64,000 bases of DNA from JASSUD01 sp031963225 (GCA_031963225.1 JASSUD010000003.1:25325-89324), one strand, 5' to 3'. Shown: positions 51,815-61,401, counted from the first letter of the stretch. Notes: a model not told the origin generated them from the letters alone. A program made the numbers and translations.

Positions 51815-54529
51815 ATGTCCAAACCTATGTCCCTTGCTGCTGTTACAGCCCTAGCTACAACGCACACGGATGAAGATCCTCAAGAAACCGCCGAATGGCT
51901 AGAGGCGCTCGATGGGGTATTTAATGCACCGGGCTCAGATAGGGCGCACTATCTTATTGAGCGGCAAATTGAATTTGCGCGTTTACATGGCGATCATTTG
52001 CCTTTTACTTCGACTACGCCTTATATCAACACGATAGATGTGGACCAGCAGGCTCGTAGCCCAGGCGACCATGATCTGGAACACCGGATTCGCTCCTATA
52101 CGCGTTGGAATGCGATTGCAATGGTGTTGCGTGCAGGGCGAGATACGAATGTAGGGGGGCATATTGCTTCTTTTGCCTCTGGAGCGACGCTGTACGACAT
52201 TGGCTTTAACCATTTCTGGCATGCGCCTTGCGCAGAGCACGGCGGAGATTTAATTTTTGTGCAGGGGCATTCTTCCCCCGGTATTTATTCCCGTGCTTTT
52301 TTATTGGGTCGTTTGACTGAGCAACAGTTGGATAATTTCCGCCAAGAAGTCGATGGTGAAGGTCTTTCTTCTTATCCCCATCCTTGGCTCATGCCTGATT
52401 TTTGGCAGTTCCCAACTGTTTCGATGGGCTTGGGCCCCATCATGGCCATCTATCAAGCGCGTTTTATGAAATACCTGCAAGCGCGCGGAGTGGCAAAAAC
52501 AGCCGGACGTAAAGTATGGGCGTTTCTGGGTGATGGGGAGATGGATGAACCCGAATCGCTTGGAGCCATTGGTATGGCTGGGCGTGAGCGTTTAGATAAC
52601 CTCATTTTTGTTGTGAACTGTAATTTACAGCGCTTAGATGGGCCGGTTCGCGGGAATGGCAAAATTATTCAAGAGTTGGAATCCAGCTTTAGGGGCTCTG
52701 GCTGGAATGTGATCAAAGTGGTCTGGGGCAGCCGTTGGGATGCGCTTTTGGCACGCGATAAGCAAGGCATTTTGATGCGCCGCATGATGGAAGTCGTGGA
52801 TGGCGAATATCAAACGTATAAATCCAAAAACGGTGCTCATGTACGTGAATATTTCTTTAATACGCCTGAACTCAAAGCACTAGTGAGCGACTGGTCGGAT
52901 GAAGATATTTGGAATTTAAATCGCGGTGGCCATGACCCCCATAAAATTTATGCAGCGTTCAAACAGGCTTCACAAACACGCGGCCAGCCCACGGTTATCC
53001 TAGCGAAGACCATTAAGGGCTATGGCATGGGAGAAGCAGGCCAAGCACAAAATATCACGCATCAACAGAAAAAAATGCCGGTCGAAGCGCTCAAAAAATT
53101 CCGTGACCGCTTTAATCTGCCGATTACCGATCAGGATATTGAAAATGTCCCGTATTTGAAATTTGAAGAAGGCTCTAAAGAGCTCACCTATATGCGCGCA
53201 CGCCGCGAAGCTTTGGGAGGGTATTTGCCTGCCCGACGTCGCAGTGCTGCTTCGCTTGAGATTCCTGCCTTGTCTGCTTTTGATGCGCAGCTTAAAAGCA
53301 CGACAGAAGGGCGAGAAATTTCCACTACGATGGCTTTTGTACGCATCTTGGGTACGCTACTCAAAGATAAGGTATTAGGTCAGCGTATCGTTCCTATTGT
53401 GCCGGATGAATCCCGCACTTTTGGGATGGAAGGGCTGTTTCGCCAAATTGGAATTTGGAATCAAGACGGGCAAAAATACGTGCCCCAAGATTCTGAACAG
53501 CTCATGTTTTATAAAGAAACAGAAACGGGGCAGATTCTTCAAGAAGGTATTAATGAAGCGGGTGGAATGTGTGACTGGATTGCGGCTGCAACCGCGTATT
53601 CCACGCATGGCGAGCCTATGATCCCGTTTTATATTTTTTACTCGATGTTTGGTTTTCAGCGTATTGGCGATTTGGCTTGGGCTGCTGCCGATATGCGTTC
53701 ACGTGGCTTTTTGCTGGGCGCGACCGCTGGGCGTACCACGCTCAATGGAGAAGGTTTACAGCATGAAGATGGGCATTCGCATCTAATCTCTGCCTGCATT
53801 CCGAACTGCGTCAGTTATGATCCAACCTTTGCTTACGAAGTGGCAGTTATTGTGCGTGAAGGGCTGCGCCGCATGGTGCAAGAACAAGAAGATGTGTATT
53901 ACTACATCACCCTGATGAATGAAAATTACGCACACCCTGCATTGCCAGAAGGCAGCAGTGTGGAGAGCGATATTCTAAAAGGGATGTATCTCTTCAAAAA
54001 AGGGCAGGGCGATGCCGATCAAAAAAACAGTGCGAAGCATGTACAGTTGCTTGGGTCAGGTACTATCTTTAATGAAGTGATTGCCGCTGCACAGCTTCTT
54101 GCTGATGATTGGGGCGTAACGGCTGATTTATGGAGCTGTCCAAGCTTTACTGAGCTTGCACGCGAAGGCAATGCCGTAGCACGTCATAATCTGCTCAATC
54201 CAAGCGAAAAACCACAGCATTCTCACGTTCAAACGCTGCTAGCGCCCACTACAGGGCCTATTATTGCCGCGACTGATTACATCCGTACTTTTGCTGAGCA
54301 AATTCGCGCGTTTGTTCCCCGGCGTTATGTGGTGCTAGGTACAGATGGTTTTGGTCGCTCCGATACGCGCGCTAAACTTCGCCATTTCTTTGAAGTGGAC
54401 CGCTATTGGATTACCGTAGCTGCGCTCAATGCCTTAGCAGAAGAGGGCACGCTAAAACGGGATGTGGTTGCACAAGCTTTAACGCGTTATCAATTGGATG
54501 CCAATAAACCCAATCCAATGATGGTCTAA
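51815..54529 (+). CDS. aceE: Pyruvate dehydrogenase E1 component, homodimeric
   Basis: Thiamine diphosphate-dependent decarboxylation of pyruvate and acetylation of the lipoyl group of E2. Its 904 residues match the single-chain AceE type: DHDLEHRIRSYTRWNAIAMV, the ThDP motif FLGDGEMDEPESLGAIGMAG with the NCNLQRLDGPVRGN metal part, and the C-terminal transketolase-like PRRYVVLGTDGFGRSDTR. TAGGAGAAGTT precedes the ATG. It is followed by aceF after 86 bases. Confidence 0.97.
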   Translation: MSKPMSLAAVTALATTHTDEDPQETAEWLEALDGVFNAPGSDRAHYLIERQIEFARLHGDHLPFTSTTPYINTIDVDQQARSPGDHDLEHRIRSYTRWNAIAMVLRAGRDTNVGGHIASFASGATLYDIGFNHFWHAPCAEHGGDLIFVQGHSSPGIYSRAFLLGRLTEQQLDNFRQEVDGEGLSSYPHPWLMPDFWQFPTVSMGLGPIMAIYQARFMKYLQARGVAKTAGRKVWAFLGDGEMDEPESLGAIGMAGRERLDNLIFVVNCNLQRLDGPVRGNGKIIQELESSFRGSGWNVIKVVWGSRWDALLARDKQGILMRRMMEVVDGEYQTYKSKNGAHVREYFFNTPELKALVSDWSDEDIWNLNRGGHDPHKIYAAFKQASQTRGQPTVILAKTIKGYGMGEAGQAQNITHQQKKMPVEALKKFRDRFNLPITDQDIENVPYLKFEEGSKELTYMRARREALGGYLPARRRSAASLEIPALSAFDAQLKSTTEGREISTTMAFVRILGTLLKDKVLGQRIVPIVPDESRTFGMEGLFRQIGIWNQDGQKYVPQDSEQLMFYKETETGQILQEGINEAGGMCDWIAAATAYSTHGEPMIPFYIFYSMFGFQRIGDLAWAAADMRSRGFLLGATAGRTTLNGEGLQHEDGHSHLISACIPNCVSYDPTFAYEVAVIVREGLRRMVQEQEDVYYYITLMNENYAHPALPEGSSVESDILKGMYLFKKGQGDADQKNSAKHVQLLGSGTIFNEVIAAAQLLADDWGVTADLWSCPSFTELAREGNAVARHNLLNPSEKPQHSHVQTLLAPTTGPIIAATDYIRTFAEQIRAFVPRRYVVLGTDGFGRSDTRAKLRHFFEVDRYWITVAALNALAEEGTLKRDVVAQALTRYQLDANKPNPMMV

Positions 54530-54615
54530 ACGGTCGCTATGCGACTCTACCTGTGAGGACACGCCCTAGGTGGGCCTGAGGTACTTTTCACCTTTTTAAA
54601 AGAATAAACCCTGCG

Positions 54616-56397
54616 ATGAGCCAAACGATTGAAATTAAAGTGCCGGATATTGGCGATTACCAGAATGTACCTGTCATTGATGTGCTAGTTGCCCCAGGCG
54701 ATACCGTTTCGATGGACCAGTCTTTGGTTACACTGGAGTCTGACAAAGCCACGATTGATATCCCCAGCCCTTTTGCAGGGGTTATTCGGCAAATCAGTGT
54801 GAAGTCGGGAGACCCGGTATCAGAAGGCTCAGTCATTGCTTTAATTGAAATGGTACAGGCAGGTGAGGCGAGTGCGGCAGCAACACACGCGGCTCCTGAA
54901 CAGCCTGTAGCGGCTCAAAAAACGGCGCAGCAAGCTTCTTCCAAAGAAGCCTCAAAAGGCCATGCAGATGCACAGGTAAAACCCTCTACTGCACCAGAGC
55001 AAGCCCCTTCTCAGCCTGTAGCCAGTCAGACGATAGAAGTTAAAATACCGGATATTGGCGATTACAAAAATGTACCTGTTATCGATGTCTTAGTGGCCTT
55101 GGGCGATACCGTGACAGCCGATCAGTCTATAGTCACGCTAGAGTCTGATAAAGCGACGATTGATATCCCCAGTCCTTTTGCGGGGGTTATCCGGCAAATC
55201 ACTGTAAAGGCGGGTGACCCGGTATCAGAAGGCTCCGTGGTTGCTTTACTTGAGATAGCACAGGCCGCTAGCGCATCGTCAGAAGGTGCACAGCCAAGCA
55301 CTGAGCAAGGTGTTGCAAGCGATGCTTCAAAAACGGCCTTTGCATCCGGTAGCCCTGTTTCTACTGCATCCTCGTCCAATACGGCAAACGAAGCGCGCCA
55401 AGCTATACCTTCGGCTCAGGAAAAAACCTCTGGCCTCCAGAGCGCATCCGATACAGCCGAGCGTAGCGGTCCTACTAAGCATGCGAGTCCTTCTATACGC
55501 AAATTTGCTAGAGAGCTTGGAGTAGACATAACCCGTATTACCGGCACAGGGCCAACAGGGCGTATACAGCGTGAAGATGTGGTGAATTACACCAAGCAGA
55601 TCATGCGCACGGCCCAAGAGCCAGGTGCAGCAGCAGGTGCTAGCGCATCGGGAGGAGAGTTAGGACTCTTGCCTTGGCCAAAAATAGATTTTTCAAAATG
55701 GGGTAAGGTCGAAGCCAAACCATTGTCACGCATTAAGAAGCTCTCAGGCGCGAATTTGCATCGCAATTGGGTCATGATTCCGCATGTGACCAATCAAGAT
55801 GAAGCCGATATTACCGAGCTAGAAGCCTTCCGCATCCAGCTAAACAAAGAGCACCAAAAAACCGGCCAAAAAGCCACACTACTCGCATTTTTACTAAAAG
55901 CCTGTGTAGCTGCACTCAAAGCCTTCCCAGACTTCAATACCAGCCTAGACGGCGATACACTGGTCTACAAACAGTATTACAACTTGGGCTTTGCGGCGGA
56001 TACGCCAAATGGACTAGTAGTGCCTGTTATTAAAGATGCAGATCAAAAAGGCGTGCTGCAACTGGCACAAGAAACCGCTGAACTCGCTGCTCTAGCGCGT
56101 ACGGGTAAACTCAAACCTGACCAAATGCAAGGAAGCTGTTTTTCTATCTCTTCATTGGGAGGGATAGGTGGAACCGGATTCACGCCTATTATCAATGCCC
56201 CTGAAGTCGCTATTCTTGGTGTAAGCCGCGGCGCTCTACGTGCTGTATGGGATGCACAGCAGGAGCAATTTGTTCCACGCTTAATGGTGCCGCTTTCTTT
56301 ATCCTATGACCATCGGGTTATTGATGGTGCGCAAGCTGCGCGCTTTAATGCCTATTTGGTTGGATTGTTAGGTGACTTCCGTCGGGTATTATTGTAA
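54616..56397 (+). CDS. aceF: Dihydrolipoamide acetyltransferase, E2 of pyruvate dehydrogenase
   Basis: 593 residues. It has two lipoyl domains (about 1-80 and 137-215), each with the lipoylated Lys in LESDKATIDIPSP, separated by Ala/Pro/Gln-rich linkers; a peripheral-subunit-binding domain at about 290-330 (PSIRKFARELGVDITRITGT); and a C-terminal catalytic domain with active-site SLSYDHRVIDGAQAA. The two lipoyl domains are almost identical, indicating recent duplication or conversion. The E3 gene lpd, which follows in Burkholderia, is missing; an array of the intergenic repeat and ruvA come instead. Confidence 0.96.
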   Translation: MSQTIEIKVPDIGDYQNVPVIDVLVAPGDTVSMDQSLVTLESDKATIDIPSPFAGVIRQISVKSGDPVSEGSVIALIEMVQAGEASAAATHAAPEQPVAAQKTAQQASSKEASKGHADAQVKPSTAPEQAPSQPVASQTIEVKIPDIGDYKNVPVIDVLVALGDTVTADQSIVTLESDKATIDIPSPFAGVIRQITVKAGDPVSEGSVVALLEIAQAASASSEGAQPSTEQGVASDASKTAFASGSPVSTASSSNTANEARQAIPSAQEKTSGLQSASDTAERSGPTKHASPSIRKFARELGVDITRITGTGPTGRIQREDVVNYTKQIMRTAQEPGAAAGASASGGELGLLPWPKIDFSKWGKVEAKPLSRIKKLSGANLHRNWVMIPHVTNQDEADITELEAFRIQLNKEHQKTGQKATLLAFLLKACVAALKAFPDFNTSLDGDTLVYKQYYNLGFAADTPNGLVVPVIKDADQKGVLQLAQETAELAALARTGKLKPDQMQGSCFSISSLGGIGGTGFTPIINAPEVAILGVSRGALRAVWDAQQEQFVPRLMVPLSLSYDHRVIDGAQAARFNAYLVGLLGDFRRVLL

Positions 56398-56408
56398 TTA
56401 AAGGCAAG

Positions 56409-56736
56409 TGGTGCGCATGTTGGGGTTCCTTCGTCACCCCAACCTACCGTTCTGCATATGCTTGTAAAGGATGGTTATGGGGCGGTGGTGCGCATGTTGG
56501 GGTTCCTTCGTCACTCCAACCTACCGTTCTGCATATGCTTGTAAAGGATGGTTATGGGGCGGTGGTATGCATGTTGGGGTTCCTTTGTCACCCCAACCTA
56601 CCATTCTGCATATGCTTGTAAAGGATGGTTATGGGGTGGTGGTGTGCATGTTGGGGTTCGTACCTCACCACCAACCTACGCCTTAATGTAGGTTGGTGGT
56701 GAGGTACGAACCCCAACATACGCACCACAGTCTTTT
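56409..56736. repeat. Tandem array of the intergenic repeat, 77-bp period
   Basis: The arm GCATGTTGGGGTTCC with the spacer TTCTGCATATGCTTGTAAAG recurs at 56411, 56488, 56565 and 56642, exactly 77 bp apart. The last right arm is followed head to head by a left arm at 56695-56730. Located at the break between aceF and the missing lpd. Confidence 0.92.
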
Positions 56737-56779
56737 AAATACCAAGCAATAACTTCTCACTAAACAGGCGCTAAAGCAT

Positions 56780-57355
56780 ATGATTGGCCGCATTGCAGGT
56801 ACGGTGCTTGAAAAAAACCCTCCTCATATACTCATTGACTGTAATGGGGTAGGGTATGAAATTTTGGTGCCTATGAGTACTTTTTATAGGTTACCCGCAC
56901 TAGGTGGAACGGCCGTATTACTCACGCACCTTATCGTTCGGGAAGATGCTCATCTGCTCTACGGATTTGATAATGCCGAAGAACGTGCCACGTTCGTCAA
57001 AATATTAAAAGTCAACGGTATTGGCGCGCGTACAGCACTGGCTATTTTGTCTGGACTCAGCGTGAGTGAATTGGCGCAAGCGGTGGTATTACAAGAAACA
57101 GCGCGCTTAACCCGCATTCCAGGAATAGGTAAAAAAACAGCTGAGCGCCTTTTGCTCGAACTCAAAGGCAAATTGCAAGAAGAACAAACCCTTGCGATGA
57201 CTGGCGCTACCAGTAACCACACCAATGATATTTTTGAAGCATTACTGGCCTTGGGATATTCAGACAAAGAAGCGCTCAAAACGACGCGCGACTTGCCTGA
57301 CGGTGTATCCGTATCCGAAGGCATCAAACTAGCCCTCAAAACACTCCTCAAATGA
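56780..57355 (+). CDS. ruvA: Holliday junction DNA helicase subunit RuvA
   Basis: 191 residues. It binds four-way junctions as a tetramer and loads RuvB. It shows an N-terminal OB domain (MIGRIAGTVLEKNPPHILI), two helix-hairpin-helix motifs (VNGIGARTALAILSG and IPGIGKKTAERLLLELKGKL), and a C-terminal RuvB-binding domain (FEALLALGYSDKEALK). The stop overlaps the ruvB start by four bases (ATGA). ruvC is not adjacent. Confidence 0.96.
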   Translation: MIGRIAGTVLEKNPPHILIDCNGVGYEILVPMSTFYRLPALGGTAVLLTHLIVREDAHLLYGFDNAEERATFVKILKVNGIGARTALAILSGLSVSELAQAVVLQETARLTRIPGIGKKTAERLLLELKGKLQEEQTLAMTGATSNHTNDIFEALLALGYSDKEALKTTRDLPDGVSVSEGIKLALKTLLK

Positions 57356-58377
57356 TAGAAACTGACTCACTCAATAGCACGCGCCTCATTACTCCTGCCC
57401 CTATTTCGTCACAGGAAGTGGTATTTGAGAACGCACTGCGCCCGCGCCAATTGAGTGACTACATTGGTCAGAAAAAAGTATGCGAGCAGCTCGAGATTTT
57501 TATCGAAGCCGCGCAAAAGCGCGGTGAAGCATTGGATCACGTATTGCTGTTTGGCCCACCCGGCCTGGGAAAAACCACCCTTGCCCATATTATTGCGCGC
57601 GAAATGGGCGTGAATTTACGCCAAACGTCGGGACCCATTTTGGAGCGTGCAGGTGACTTAGCTGCGCTATTAACAAATCTAGATGCGCACGATGTACTCT
57701 TTATCGACGAGATACACCGTTTATCGCCTGTCATTGAAGAAGTCTTATATCCCGCATTAGAAGATTATCAAATCGATATCTTAATCGGCGAAGGCCCCTC
57801 CGCGCGCAGCGTTAAACTAGACCTTAAACCCTTCACCCTCATTGGCGCCACTACGCGGGCAGGCATGCTAACCAATCCTTTACGGGATCGCTTTGGCATT
57901 GTGTCTAGATTGGAGTTCTACAACGTAGAAGATCTAGCTACCATCATCCGGCGTTCTGCCAACCTCTTAAAAACCTCCATTGACCAGAAAGGCACGCTCG
58001 AAATTGCAAAACGCTCGCGCGGCACCCCCCGTATTGCCAACCGCCTACTGCGACGAGTCAGAGACTACGCACAAGTCAAAGCGCCAGGAGAGCCTATTAC
58101 TTCAGACATTGCAAATGCAGCACTGACCTTATTAGATGTAGATTCCGCCGGCTTTGATTTGATGGACCGTAAATTTCTTGAAGCCATCGTCCATAAATTT
58201 AATGGGGGCCCTGTAGGTATCGATAATATCGCTGCAGCGATTGGTGAAGAACGTGACACTATTGAAGATGTGCTCGAGCCCTATTTAATACAACAAGGTT
58301 TTTTACAACGCACCGCAAGGGGGAGAGTAGCCACTCCGCAGACTTATCTGCATCTTGGGGTGGAGATGGGTTCTTAA
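57352..58377 (+). CDS. ruvB: Holliday junction branch migration helicase RuvB
   Basis: 341 residues. It is the AAA+ motor that drives branch migration together with RuvA. It has Walker A FGPPGLGKTTLAHII, Walker B LFIDEIHRLSPVIEE, sensor 1 LIGATTRAG, an arginine finger in NPLRDRFGI, and the C-terminal winged helix with RTARGRVATP. Length is standard. Confidence 0.97.
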   Translation: MIETDSLNSTRLITPAPISSQEVVFENALRPRQLSDYIGQKKVCEQLEIFIEAAQKRGEALDHVLLFGPPGLGKTTLAHIIAREMGVNLRQTSGPILERAGDLAALLTNLDAHDVLFIDEIHRLSPVIEEVLYPALEDYQIDILIGEGPSARSVKLDLKPFTLIGATTRAGMLTNPLRDRFGIVSRLEFYNVEDLATIIRRSANLLKTSIDQKGTLEIAKRSRGTPRIANRLLRRVRDYAQVKAPGEPITSDIANAALTLLDVDSAGFDLMDRKFLEAIVHKFNGGPVGIDNIAAAIGEERDTIEDVLEPYLIQQGFLQRTARGRVATPQTYLHLGVEMGS

Positions 58378-58391
58378 AAAAGGCAAAGAAC

Positions 58392-58640
58392 GGTAGGTTG
58401 GCGGTGACGAAGGAACCCCAACATGCAAGCCACTGTGTCATTGATAACCAGCTTATAAATGCCCAAAAGCGATGATTACGGAGTTGGTGGTGCGCATGTT
58501 GGGGTTCCGTATTTGATTCAATTCATCACCACCAACCTACGAGAGGCCAATGTAAAAGGGTTTTACAAAGCTCCACCAACCACAAGAAAGGCAAAGAACG
58601 GTAGGTTGGTGGTGACGAAGGAACCCCAACATGCATACCA
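58392..58640. repeat. Intergenic palindromic repeat cluster
   Basis: A left arm at 58392 (GTAGGTTGGCGGTGACGAAG), spacer, and a right arm with an insertion of about 12 bases (GGTTCCGTATTTGATTC) ending at 58543; then a further spacer (CACCAACCACAAGAAAGGC) and a left arm at 58600-58632. The spacer CACAAGAAAGG is the same type as at 16865 and 34365. Confidence 0.88.
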
Positions 58641-58745
58641 CAGTCTTTCTGAATACCTGCGTAGCATCAGCTAATAATTATTACCTTAGGTGTGACTTTG
58701 AATTTTTCTTCTATTCCTGCGCATTCTTTTATTCCATCATTGAAT

Positions 58746-59210
58746 ATGCGACCCTGCAACAATGTTTCCAGCAAAAACGGTCCATGCGAAGCGCAAGAAT
58801 GCACCCCTCTTCTTAACCTGAAGCACATACCGGAACCCTCACAATCTGCACCTGCGCAGTCCTACCATTCACGTTATATAGCTTTAGAAAAAGCCATAGA
58901 TGAACGCGTAACACTTCCTATATGTATTACTCTACTTGCTAGTTGGCTCTTAGTATCAGCTGTCGCTTGTATTAAACACTGTCTAGAGCAAGAAGTACCT
59001 CCATCTGCTGTCTATGCTTCTTTAGCTCTTGGAATAGTGAGCATATGGACAACGTGTATAAAATTTCGCATCAGTGTACAAATTCCATCGCTAGATGATG
59101 AAATAGCACTCATACGCGTAGAAAAGACAAGGCATTTAAGAGATATGCAAGCCTATACCATCCATCTGGAAAACGTGGCTTCATGCGAGGTCAACGGATT
59201 CGAAATTTGA
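58746..59210 (+). CDS. Small membrane protein, unknown function
   Basis: About 154 residues from ATG 58746; a GTG at 58692 would add 18 residues, and neither has a strong ribosome binding site. Polar N-terminus, then two hydrophobic helices (LPICITLLASWLLVSAVACI and VYASLALGIVSIWT) and a short charged C-terminus. This hairpin layout resembles the 269-residue protein at 62983-63792, although clear sequence identity is not visible. It is followed directly by an intrinsic terminator. Confidence 0.55.
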   Translation: MRPCNNVSSKNGPCEAQECTPLLNLKHIPEPSQSAPAQSYHSRYIALEKAIDERVTLPICITLLASWLLVSAVACIKHCLEQEVPPSAVYASLALGIVSIWTTCIKFRISVQIPSLDDEIALIRVEKTRHLRDMQAYTIHLENVASCEVNGFEI

Positions 59211-59232
59211 CGATAGACCCTAACCCCACAAA

Positions 59233-59264
59233 GCAAAAAGCCTCCCGTTTGGGAGGCTTTTTGC
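59233..59264. terminator. Bidirectional intrinsic terminator
   Basis: A perfect 14-bp stem GCAAAAAGCCTCCC and its complement around the loop GTTT, with A/T runs inside the lower stem on both sides. Located between two convergent genes. Confidence 0.93.
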
Positions 59265-59398
59265 CCTAAGTTGTAGTAATCGCAATCTGATCGTACAGTC
59301 CCCCCCATTTTGACCCACTGAGAAAACTGCCTAAACACGTTACCAAAAACAGGCTCGGTCTCTCTCGGTGCGCATCCGTTAGCCTCTTCTGATGAGCC

Positions 59399-60913
59399 TT
59401 ATGGCTGCCATGCTCTCGGTTTCTTACGATCAGGCTTCTTATTGGCAGGCTTCGTAGTGTCGTCCGGCGTATTAGTGGCATCTGGCGTATTAGTGGCGTC
59501 AGACGCATTAGTGGAGGCCGGTGGATTGTTGTTCTTAAGGGACGGATCATCTTTCGGATCGTAATTTTTAAAATCTATAGTAATGATTTCTGGCAGTTTC
59601 GTAAAATCCTTATCCCTATTTCGCACCATATCAATACCAGGGACGATAGTATGGATGACTACTTTGGTCGTATATCCATCCTTCATTGCTCCTTCAATCT
59701 CACTTTCAGAATCGCTCTTATAGCCTGGCTGCTTTAGTATATTTTTGTCGTGCTGTTTATTGTTTTTCTTAAACTTCCCTGCATCGGCGGTGCCATCATA
59801 TGCAACAGCGTGCTTGAAGTTGGGCCCCAAGTTGATGCCCGGTGTGTTTAGTAAACCCTCGCAATTCTTTTGCTTGGGACCACAAGGCGCGTTAGTTGAG
59901 ACAATGCGCTCTCGCGTAAACTTCGTGAGATCGAATGACTGATCGTTATCGCCATTTTTTCCAGGTATTTTAATCTTGCCACATAGATGAGTAAGAATTA
60001 GTAATCTTTCACTATGTGAGCAGGTGACGATCGTTTTGCCATTGGCATCTTTTTCTACAGGTATTGGCACGGAGGCATACATACCTGCGCTACGAGCCGA
60101 TACATAAATCACTGTACGCGTCTTAGTATCCTCATCTATGCATACGTATTTCGCAACAGCAATATTACGTGTACTGTCCTCCATACGCTGTACAGCTCGA
60201 GCTTGTCTCATCGGACTGGAGTTGTGCGGTATTAGTTCTGATACTACAGTTCCAATAGGTTGTGTTGTGGAAGTGGCTGTAGAAGCTGAAGTGGAACCGG
60301 AACTGCTACCGTTACCAGAGGGGGGGCGGCGGGAATTGGCAATGGCCTCTTGCATACCTTCGAACCCATCATTATCTGAGGTACTATCATTCGCGCTTTC
60401 ACTCTCACTACTTATTGCTCGCTTTTTGCCCGAAGCCCTTTCTGATGGGATAGTCTCTTCGGCTTTGGAGTCCTCATCACTGCTAAGCTCTTCCGAGAGG
60501 GCAGCCTCTGACTCATCACTGCTAAGCTCTTCCGAGAGGGCAGCCTCTGCTTCATCACTGCTAAAATTTTCCCGGAAGGCAGCCTCTGCGGCGTTGAAGT
60601 CCTCATCATTGCTTAAATCTTTGCTATCTTCACCGAAGAATTCTTGATCGACCGAAGCTTCATCGCTGGCGTGTATCGAATCTGAATCTGATATAGATGA
60701 ATTTGAAGATATAGATAAATTTGACAATGCTCTAGAAAGAGGTCGGTTCGCTGCTGATAACTGTGCTCTTGGCACGAGACCTGAAAGCATTCCAGTAGGA
60801 GATGAAGGTGGAGATGGAGTTAGAGATCGAGGTGAAGGTGAAGACGCAGGTGAAGATGCGGGTGAAGATGCAGGTGAAGTGGAAGTATTTATATGTAGCG
60901 GATTAACAGTCAT
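59399..60913 (-). CDS. Ser/Pro-rich protein with deaminase-like C-terminal domain
   Basis: 504 residues from ATG 60913 (MTVNPLHINTS); an upstream in-frame ATG would add 13 residues. Residues 1-70 are Ser/Pro repeats (SPASSPASSPASSP), 70-200 acidic Ser/Glu/Asp repeats (ALSEELSSDE occurs twice in tandem), 200-235 Ser/Thr/Gly-rich. From about 250 a folded domain contains CSHSERLLI (H300, E302) and TNAPCGPKQKNC (C344, C351). This HxE and PC-x6-C pair is the zinc-site signature of the deaminase superfamily, and the PCGP-x-NC form is like polymorphic-toxin deaminases. A tail of Asn/Asp/Thr/Pro/Lys-rich repeats follows from about 455. The substrate (nucleotide, DNA, RNA or protein) cannot be read. 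No immunity gene is adjacent, so a host target is possible. Confidence 0.7.
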   Translation of the reverse strand: MTVNPLHINTSTSPASSPASSPASSPSPRSLTPSPPSSPTGMLSGLVPRAQLSAANRPLSRALSNLSISSNSSISDSDSIHASDEASVDQEFFGEDSKDLSNDEDFNAAEAAFRENFSSDEAEAALSEELSSDESEAALSEELSSDEDSKAEETIPSERASGKKRAISSESESANDSTSDNDGFEGMQEAIANSRRPPSGNGSSSGSTSASTATSTTQPIGTVVSELIPHNSSPMRQARAVQRMEDSTRNIAVAKYVCIDEDTKTRTVIYVSARSAGMYASVPIPVEKDANGKTIVTCSHSERLLILTHLCGKIKIPGKNGDNDQSFDLTKFTRERIVSTNAPCGPKQKNCEGLLNTPGINLGPNFKHAVAYDGTADAGKFKKNNKQHDKNILKQPGYKSDSESEIEGAMKDGYTTKVVIHTIVPGIDMVRNRDKDFTKLPEIITIDFKNYDPKDDPSLKNNNPPASTNASDATNTPDATNTPDDTTKPANKKPDRKKPRAWQP

Positions 60914-61401
60914 GCTTATCTCAATTATTAAAAAATAAGTTCTTTTAATCAAAATTCCTATTTGTTATTTCTATAGTCATTATAAAAAATGACTATTTAT
61001 TTTTATAAATAGGTACGAACTTCTGTATAAATAAAAGAATCATTTTTATTAAGAAGACGCTGATTTAATCGAGAGATGAGAGGCATGCATTGTTTTAGAA
61101 AGAGGGCGCATGCAAGAAAAGGCCTTGCCTCGGTTTGACGTACAGTTAGATAAATAAAAAAACTGACTAGTGCGGAGCGAAAAAATAGACGGATAAACGC
61201 ACAAATACGCTGTCGACTAAAATGGATAAAACTATACGAAGAGCGGGGAAATGCAGAAGAGACTAGTGCCGATATTCTTTGGCATAGGAGAAAAGAGATG
61301 GCAGCGCACCCGACTCGCCATAACAACGAGGAAGGCCGACGCCGCCGGAGACGTGGGTGAGGTAGGCATCCGACGGTTCCACCAGGGTAGTGGTTAACTT
61401 C
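60914..61401. other. Intergenic region without recognisable gene
   Basis: The part next to 60913 is AT-rich and is the likely promoter of the deaminase-like gene. 61260-61395 is clearly GC-richer. Open frames on both strands there show no family resemblance. hisF, expected after hisA, is not present, even as a remnant that I can detect. Confidence 0.5.

Noticed and set aside
56409..56736. Regular 77-bp repeats as a possible CRISPR array
   Set aside because: The segments between the arms are almost identical, not unique, and no cas genes are near.
61003..61326. Open frame of 107 codons between the deaminase-like gene and hisA
   Set aside because: No ribosome binding site, no family resemblance and mixed base composition along its length.
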